Shown one piece after another: positions 57,851 through 64,000 of a DNA stretch of 64,000 nt (the stretch's first letter is position 1; the number at the start of each line of letters is the position of its first letter). The notes beneath the pieces were generated by a model. That model was not told the DNA's origin. It ran no database searches and saw only the letters and a program-made list of their open reading frames with translations. The position numbers and the translations under genes were made by a program. This DNA comes from Flaccisagitta enflata (lineage: Eukaryota > Chaetognatha > Sagittoidea > Aphragmophora): contig OZ231128.1 of assembly GCA_965153355.1 (NCBI GenBank), positions 21,576,001-21,640,000 on the forward strand, given 5' to 3'.

Positions 57851-57871
57851 TTTCTCTTAAAGCGACCAAAT
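57851..57871 (-). pseudogene. Gene B exon 3, 5' part with acceptor
   Basis: Minus strand: acceptor attattgttgcag then two bases completing Asp, then L-V-A-L-R-E. It accepts the phase-1 end of exon 2 and continues into T-A-E-E-I-N-E at 48509 if the intervening element is ignored. Confidence 0.65.
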
Positions 57872-57932
57872 CTGCAACAATAATGAAGAGGCCAAACAAA
57901 TTCTTTCGGACAAATATATATGCAACAACTTT

Positions 57933-58129
57933 CAACAAGTGACGCGGGGTCGCGATACCGTTGCCGACGGGTGGGCAGGGGCATTCAACCCCAACCACAC
58001 CCCACGTTACCCCCAACCATACAAAAACATCCAAAACGCTCGTTTTTCCACCGTGCTGATGAACAGTGCAACGGACCAATGGACGGATGGACAACGCCTC
58101 TTATAGAGTTGCGTGTCCGCAATTAAAAA
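57933..58129 (-). mobile_element. Minimal hairpin-headed element, type II tail
   Basis: Minus strand: head TTTTAATTGCGGACACGCAACTC...AGAGGCGTTGTCC, then CCAT/CCGT units; tail side GCCCCTGCCCACCCGTCGGCAACGG. About 190 bp. Confidence 0.6.
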
Positions 58130-58268
58130 CAAAAACAAAACAATTTTCACAGCGCCGTTATTGTTATTTCACATGAATTCGTATGGGCAATGAATGTGTT
58201 TTGCGGGACATTGAATGATCAAGTGATGGTTCTTTACCATTCAGGAGGTAGAAAGCTATTCCTCTCAC

Positions 58269-58454
58269 CAGTTACGACATCTCCTATTTCTTCTTTTTCA
58301 CATGCTTCCACATTCTTCATCTCACTCTTGACCTCTGTCTTAAACGTTCTCATTTGTGTAACCAAATCCTGCATCTTTTTTGCAAATAAATGCACTATTT
58401 TGTTTTGGAATTGGCTTTCCGAGAGAACATCAAAGAGACTTGAGTTGGTAGATG
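58269..58454 (-). CDS. Gene B exon 2: coiled-coil stalk
   Basis: T-S-T-N-S-S-L-F-D-V-L-S-E-S-Q-F then an amphipathic helix F-A-K-K-M-Q-D-L-V-T-Q-M-R-T-F-K-T and E-V-K-S-E-M-K-N-V-E-A. One Cys could form an interchain disulphide. The acceptor is tacttcaacag, the donor g|gtgaga, 186 nt, phase 1-1. It can join exon 3 or exon 4 directly. Confidence 0.75.
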
Positions 58455-58616
58455 CTGTTGAAGTAAATGTTAAATTTAATCAATCAATCAATTATTAATA
58501 GTCAAACTAATACAAAGAAAAAACATTCTAACCAACACAGTGAACACACTGCTGACGATAGTTTGGCCATAAGACAGACGGGAAATATTTGTGGAAACAA
58601 GGTCAAGTAGGCCGAT

Positions 58617-58720
58617 AAGGTGCGAGGTGTGAATCGTCAAACAAATGCGTTACCGACCGATCGACCAACCAACCAACCGACGGACATGGCCAGTTATAGA
58701 GGTGCTCTGTCACACCTGAA
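58617..58720. mobile_element. Hairpin-ended MITE, second copy of 39114-39209
   Basis: GGTGCGAGGTGTGAATCGTC ... ACCGACC/CGACGGAC tract ... CAGTTATAGAGGTGCTCTG...CACACC. It lies in gene B intron 1. Confidence 0.6.
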
Positions 58721-59017
58721 ATGGACACACAGTGAAGCACCGCAAAAGTGCACCTCCTAATAAGACATGCCCGCCTATAAGGCATGCAGCTTACTGTTCC
58801 ATAAGGGATTTTGTAAGTATTTCTATGTTGGTAATAAGGCAGCTTCATTAAAAGGTTTGATTTTGCCCAGTCCTTTGGCATGTGCTATAGTGAAGCTCAA
58901 CTGTATTTCACAATTGGAAATGGTTATCATTGGTTAGGCTTTAAACATTTCAAATTTGGGCGCTCTTTATTCCAATTCCTGTCCAAAGACGGTGTTCATC
59001 ATCGCGCTGTTACTTAC

Positions 59018-59066
59018 TAGTCATATATCCTTTGGTAAGGATCAAGAAAACGAATACCAACTTCAT
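59018..59066 (-). CDS. Gene B exon 1: start and signal peptide
   Basis: The ATG at 59066-59064 opens M-K-L-V-F-V-F-L-I-L-T-K-G-Y-M-T, a basic N-region and hydrophobic core as in secretory signals. The donor a|gtaagt gives phase 1, which exon 2 accepts (completing Thr). The plus-strand ORF over the same bases has no ATG. Confidence 0.7.
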
Positions 59067-59182
59067 CTTGGGCAAGTGAGTCTTTTTTTCTCCGACGATA
59101 ATGTTACAACTTTAAGTCCCATGAAGCACGAACGTAATGATGGGACTCTTTCCCCATTTATACCTTATACTCCTCGTTTTTG

Positions 59183-61520
59183 GGCAGCGGCCCCGGAGAG
59201 TTGACCTATGATTCCAAATAGGGCAATTCTGGTGTCCTTCCCTTCTCAAAGCCTCTAAGCCTCAAAGACCTGAAATCAGGTCCTTCTGAACCAAATTCAG
59301 GCCTCTAAAACAAAAAAAAAAAGCCATTCTAACCAAAAATTAAGCTTTTCAGACCCCTTATCAGGCTTTTCAAACCAAAAAATCAGATTCAAAATAGGCC
59401 TGTCAGACCTTATGTACTAGGACAGGGGTTCTGACACAGATTTTGGCAGATCCTTCTTGTTAACGGCACTTTGGCTCAAAATCAATGTAGTATTAATGTT
59501 CTGCCTTCAAAAGTCGCATTGGGTATCAGGAAATTGTGACCGCCACCCCCCACCCCCCCTCAGAAGGTGGTGAACTCTAAAGATTAAGCAATTCGCCTTC
59601 TTTTGCTAATAAATTCTAAATGGATCATTCAAAAAGCCTGGTGATGGTCTCATTTGAAAGGTATTTACGTGGAGAACATGAAAGATTACTGATATGAAAG
59701 AGGGGTCCCAAGGGGGGCCCTTAAGGGGCCCCTAAAGTGATTGAAGGGGCCCCCAAAGCATCCAATACATGAAAATGTGCAATGATTTGTTAAAAAAACT
59801 AGGTAATGGTGTCATTTAAAACGTTTCTACCCATAGAATATGAAAATTACTGATGTGGAAGAGGGGGCGCCAAAGGGGCCCCTAAAGAACCCCAAAGAGG
59901 TTAAAGGGGCCCTAGAAGGATCTATAACCATGAAAATGTAGATTGGACTCTTTGATAAATCTGATTGTGGTGTTTTTGGAAGGTATCTACATGGAGAATA
60001 TGAAATGTTATTGACATGGATGATGGGGTCCCTAGGTGGCCGCTTAGGGCCCCCAAAGGGAATGAAGAGGACCCTTAAGGATCTAAAGCCTTGAAAATTT
60101 AAAATGAATTGTTCAAAAAATCTGGTAGTGGTCTCATTTGGGAGGTATTTACATAAAAAACATAAAACATTACTGATATGGAGAATTTGGTTCGCAGGGG
60201 AGTAAAAGAGGACCCCAATGAATCTAAAATCATGAAAATCTTGAATTGTCATAGTCTTCTCTAAAAGACAGACCAAAATAAACAAACAGATAGGTATACA
60301 GACAGAGGGACGGACAAAAAGACAGACAGACAAATGGGCGGATAAACCAAGGGAGTGCAGAGTGTGGAGTTCAGTTGAGTTTAGCTGGGCAATCAGTTAT
60401 GGATGTCAACCCCTATGTGTCAAGATTAAGGAAAAATATTGACACAAATGTCTGTCTGTCTTTTTGTGTGTCTGTCTATCTGTATACCTATCTGTTTATT
60501 TCGGTTTGTCTTTTTGGAGAAAACTAAAACAATTAAAGATTTTCATGATATTGGATTTATTGGGGCCCTCTTTTACTCCTTAGCGGCTCCTTAGGGGCCC
60601 CTTGGAAACCAAATTTTCCATATCAGTAACGTGTTATGTTTTTTATGTAAATACCTTCTAAATGAGACCACTTCCAATTTTTTGAACAATTCATTTTGAA
60701 TTTTCAAGACTTTAATCATGGGTCCTCTTCAATCCCTTTGGGCACTAGCGGCCACCTGAGACCCTATCATGTCCAATAACATTTCATGTTCTCCACATAG
60801 ATACCTTCAAAAACACCACAATCAGATTTATCAAAGAGTCCAATCTACATTTTCATGGTTATAGATCCTTCAAGGGCCCCTTTTACCTCTTTGGGGTTCT
60901 TTAGGGGCCCCTTTGGAGCCCCCTCTTCCATATCAGTAATTTTTCATATTCTATGGGTAGAATCGTTTTAAATGACACCATTACCTAGTTTTTTTAACAA
61001 ATCATTGCACATTTTCATGTATTGGATGCTTTGGGGTCCCTTCAACACTTTAGGGGCTAAGGGACCCCTTGGAACCCCTCTTTCATATCAGTAATCTTTC
61101 ATGTTCTCCACGTAAATACCTTTCAAATGAGACCATCACCAGGCTTTTTGAATGATCCCTTTAGAATTCATTAGCAAAAGAAGGCGAACCACCTTCTGAG
61201 GGGGGGTGGGGGGGTGGCGGTCACAATTTCCTGATACCCAATGCGACTTTTGAAGGCAGAACATTAATACTACATTGATTTTGAGCCAAAGTGCCGTTAA
61301 CAAGAAGGATCTGCCAAAATCTGTGTCAGAACCCCTGTCCTATTATGTACGGCCTCAGAGATCCTAAATCCGTCCTTTCAGATCCCCAATTAAGCATCTC
61401 AGAACAAAAATCAGACATTTCAAGCCTCAATACAGGCCTTTTAGATCCCAAACCTTTCAGTCCCCTAATCAGGTCCTCAAAACCCTGTATTTGTTCAGTA
61501 AAAAATCACAGGTCATCATC
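59183..61520. mobile_element. Foldback element: arms of about 0.92 kb around a loop of about 115 bp
   Basis: Left arm 59411-60335 and right arm 60450-61350 are inverted copies at roughly 85-90% by eye. Marker strings: GTGACCGCCACCCCCC left and its inverse right; AACATTAATACTACATTGAT and inverse. Each arm contains about four units of roughly 170 bp with GGGGCCCC boxes. The outer flanks GGGCAGCGGCCCC (59183) and AGGTCATCATCG (61510) resemble the GGGCAGCGG family, as do flanking AGGCCT-type repeats. Confidence 0.75.
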
Positions 61521-62065
61521 GCATTCCTATTAACATTAACTTTGAGGCACTGGGGTACTGGTGTGTTCAGGAATTGCAAAAAATGCGAAAAACGCCTGTG
61601 CCAAAAGTTTGGGTACGGTACATGATGTATATAATGAGGGGGAACCATTGGTGGGACTTTTTGTCTAACCATATTAGTGCTCGGATGAGTTTTAGTCGGC
61701 CAAAAATGGCTTAAAATGGCCAAATTTGACTATGGACCCTCTAACTTGCAAAATGGCAAGAGCAGTCAAATTTTCACCCACCAACATACTTTTTAGGCTT
61801 AATGGAGTCAGAATACACTAAGGTAGGTGGTAGAGTGGATGGGTGGGAAGGGTCACCCATGGGGTGGGGGTAAGGGGGCCAAATTGGCCAAAATTCACCT
61901 CCTGATGGAGGTGGTTGTAAAAAATGACAAAAATCAAAAAAGTTGATTTTTTTGGCAAGAACAGGTGTTAACTAAGGCGTTTCAGCAAAAAAATTGGATT
62001 CATTTTGGAAAATGAACAAAAAATGACAAAATCAAAGTGTTGATGGTTGTTGGTAATTTTGGGGT
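61521..62065. other. Spacer, nothing identified
   Basis: AT/purine-rich sequence containing GGCCAAA-type short repeats; I see no gene or element boundaries. Confidence 0.6.
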
Positions 62066-62780
62066 ATGAACCATTCAACTTTGATTGCTTATAACTTTTT
62101 TATGCTAAGGAGAAAAAAAATATGGTTGATCTCATCTGAAAGATCTTTCAAAACTCTTTCAGAATCTCACGGATTTCAACCCATTTTGTTCAAAAATGGC
62201 AGTACAGTGATCTCCCAAAGTACGGTAAATATTGATTTCTTGGGCGATAAAACCATTCAGCTTTGACTGTTAATGAATTTTATATACTTTAAAGCATACA
62301 AAATTGGTTGGTCTCATCTGAAAGAGCTTTCAAAACTCTTTCAGAATCTCATAAATTTCAAATCATTTTGTTTAAAAATGGAGGTACAGTGATCTCACAA
62401 AGTACAGTAAATATTGATTTCTTAGGCAACAGAACCATTCAACTTTGACTGTTTATAGATCTTAAATACTTTAAAGCATACAAATTTGGTTGGTCTCATC
62501 TGAAAAAGCTTTCAAAACTCTTTCAGAATCTTATGAATTTCAACTCATTTGGTTAAAAAATGGCAGTACAGTGATGCCACAAAGTACAGTAAATATTGTT
62601 TTGTTTTTTTTTGATCATGGAACCATCCATCTTTGACTGTTAATAAATTTGAAACACTTAAAAGCATACACATTTGGTTGATGTCATCTGAATGGTCTTT
62701 CAAAACCCTTTCAAAATCTTATGGATTTCAACTCATTTGGTTCAAAAAATGGCAATGATCTCCCAAAGTACAGTAAATAT
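62066..62780. repeat. Tandem repeat, about 183-bp unit, four copies
   Basis: Units begin near AACCATTCAACTTTGAT at about 62069, 62251, 62432 and 62623 and include TCTCATCTGAAAGA and CAGTACAGTGATCTC. The copies are diverged and AT-rich. Confidence 0.8.
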
Positions 62781-62834
62781 CCATCCGCAATAATATTGTA
62801 ACCCCACTGCTTTCTTACTATTTTGTATTCATTC

Positions 62835-63189
<355 letters not shown>

Positions 63190-63194
63190 CGACG

Positions 63195-63293
63195 ATGTTT
63201 TCTGATCAGCTTGATGATGAAACAAAGACGCGAATGGCGGCCAAAATTATGGCTCTTCGTCCGACATCTGATCCATCAGATGAAAATTCAATG
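63195..63293 (+). CDS. Gene C exon 1: small protein of unknown function
   Basis: An in-frame ATG at 63195 begins M-F-S-D-Q-L-D-D-E-T-K-T-R-M-A-A-K, ending S-D-E-N-S-M before gtgaac at phase 0. Alternatively the exon begins at 63210 after acceptor tctgatcag, with the CT tract as polypyrimidine tract, and the gene extends upstream. The strong coding continuity with the next exon supports either reading. Confidence 0.6.
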
Positions 63294-63403
63294 GTGAACA
63301 GTAGGGAATTCATCTTGTTGTGATGGACCATTTTCTAAAGTGACCTTTTCCAATTTCTGCCAAACAGTAAGAACATACAGTAAATCTTTGCTAAACTGTC
63401 CAG

Positions 63404-63655
63404 GACACTGATGTTTTTGTTCGTGGTCGACCGGTGCTACCTGAATTGTCGTCGGAGAAAACGCTTTTAGACTTTGTCACATCGCGTTCATCTCTTCTTC
63501 TTGAACGATTTGCGCCGGGTTATGAAGCCTGGCTGACAATACCCGCGCCATGGGATGAATTTCCAGAGTATCAACGAGCAAAAGAGGCCATTCGCGCGAT
63601 AGTTCCTATCAACGACCCCGCCGAGAGGCTGTGTGCTACTGCAAAACGTGACAAG
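63404..63655 (+). CDS. Gene C exon 2: VP-ND-AER motif protein
   Basis: D-T-D-V-F-V-R-G-R-P-V-L-P-E-L-S then R-S-S-L-L-L-E-R-F and A-I-V-P-I-N-D-P-A-E-R-L-C-A. A V-P-x-x-N-D-x-A-E-R motif is, to my recollection, frequent near the C-terminus of a family of uncharacterised, possibly transposon-derived invertebrate proteins; this is a pattern match from memory, not a search. The acceptor is ctgtccag, the donor aag|gtagtt, phase 0-0. Confidence 0.7.
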
Positions 63656-63722
63656 GTAGTTTTCCTACATTCCGACAATGTTTTCTGAACTGCCGCTGCT
63701 TTAACAAGTTTGTCCTTTGCAG

Positions 63723-63812
63723 GACGCCGGACCGAAAGCGCCAGAAGATCGAGAAAAGTTTTTCGCGAACATCTTCATGGCAAAAGCCAACGCCGTCCCC
63801 GGGAGTAAATGA
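63723..63812 (+). CDS. Gene C exon 3 with stop
   Basis: D-A-G-P-K-A-P-E-D-R-E-K-F-F-A-N-I-F then A-V-P-G-S-K-stop. The acceptor is ctttgcag. The predicted whole protein is 146 residues if the ATG at 63195 is the start. No AATAAA is visible before the window ends. Confidence 0.7.
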   Translation, partial: DAGPKAPEDREKFFANIFMAKANAVPGSK

Positions 63813-64000
63813 ATGGGACGTTAATTGTATTCGTCAATTGTATTTCTGGATTCCGTTTAAATCTTTAAAATTTGTATTGCTTGAATTGCTGGTATCTTAA
63901 GATTCAGATTTCTTTCATTTGATAAAAATCAAAAACACTTTAAGCAACGAATCTATGATCTAATGATTTGAAGGGAACATCGTCGAACAGAGAGAGAGAG
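63813..64000. other. 3' flank of gene C, no feature
   Basis: AT-rich sequence ending in the start of a (GA)n tract at about 63990; no poly(A) signal recognised. Confidence 0.6.

Larger units (their letters stand above)
48510..57853 (+). mobile_element. Hairpin-headed element (copy 3) with giant GTAT array, as assembled containing a 5.6-kb duplication
   Basis: The head T5-AG-GTCGCGTGCACGCGAC (palindrome 48516-48531) with (CGGT)n, then TTTGGGTATT units (48600-48885), then GTAT/GTAAGTAT arrays; the tail AGCACGCGACTGTTGGCCTG...GCTTG ends at 57850 and is followed by TTT. Everything between is array plus the second copy of the 44.8-50.4 kb unit. The true length is doubtful. Confidence 0.65.

Noticed and set aside
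58956-59204. Plus-strand ORF with a hydrophobic stretch (signal-like)
   Set aside because: It lacks an ATG, while the minus strand over the same bases has an ATG, a signal peptide and a gtaagt donor that fit gene B.

Overview
The window is nuclear DNA from a metazoan. It has spliced GT-AG genes, a fibrillar-type Gly-X-Y collagen gene and a giant cysteine-rich receptor-like gene, set among very abundant microsatellites and small transposable elements. An early-branching marine invertebrate, for example a sponge, is my guess from the repeat landscape and the gene types; nothing in the sequence proves the phylum. All exon models below were built by eye from splice consensus, phase agreement and protein continuity, without transcript data.

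Gene A (+ strand, from before position 1 to 40403) codes for one continuous polypeptide of at least 5586 residues over 29 visible exons, with the N-terminus missing. Exons 1 to 4 (to 19740) encode about 4000 residues of extracellular GCC2/GCC3-like cysteine-rich modules (C-P-x-G-x-Y/F-C-P-x-G pattern). They end in a non-repetitive membrane-proximal region with an RKRRS furin-like site. Exon 5 carries one transmembrane helix. Exons 6 to 29 encode a cytoplasmic region of about 1490 residues: coiled coils, an acidic run, short D-P-x-T-G-type repeats, a Pro/Gly-rich exon and an Ala/Gln/Lys/Glu-rich tail. When all junctions are joined the frame stays open to a stop at 40401-40403.

Gene B (- strand, 59066 down to 40383) is a short collagen: a signal-peptide exon, two or three coiled-coil exons, then 81 uninterrupted Gly-X-Y triplets in four exons that are all multiples of 9 nt, then a tiny terminal exon. 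Every intron is phase 1. A and B converge, and their terminal exons start at the same base inside a 35-bp imperfect palindrome. Gene C (+ strand, 63195-63812) is a small three-exon gene of unknown function.

The introns and spacers hold most of the novelty. A family of elements with a hairpin head (termini TTAGT...CCTTG, inserted in T runs with apparent TTT duplication) carries or seeds long minisatellite arrays. One member splits a coiled-coil exon of the collagen gene exactly, with the frame restored when it is removed in thought. A second family has GGGCAGCGGCCC-type inverted ends and minisatellite cores. There are also TA-flanked MITEs, a foldback of about 1.9 kb, and a 5.6-kb tandem duplication whose second copy looks error-ridden. 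Introns of gene A show repeated duplication of exon-edge segments together with their splice sites. About 44.5-58 kb is almost all repeats and is the least trustworthy part of the assembly.
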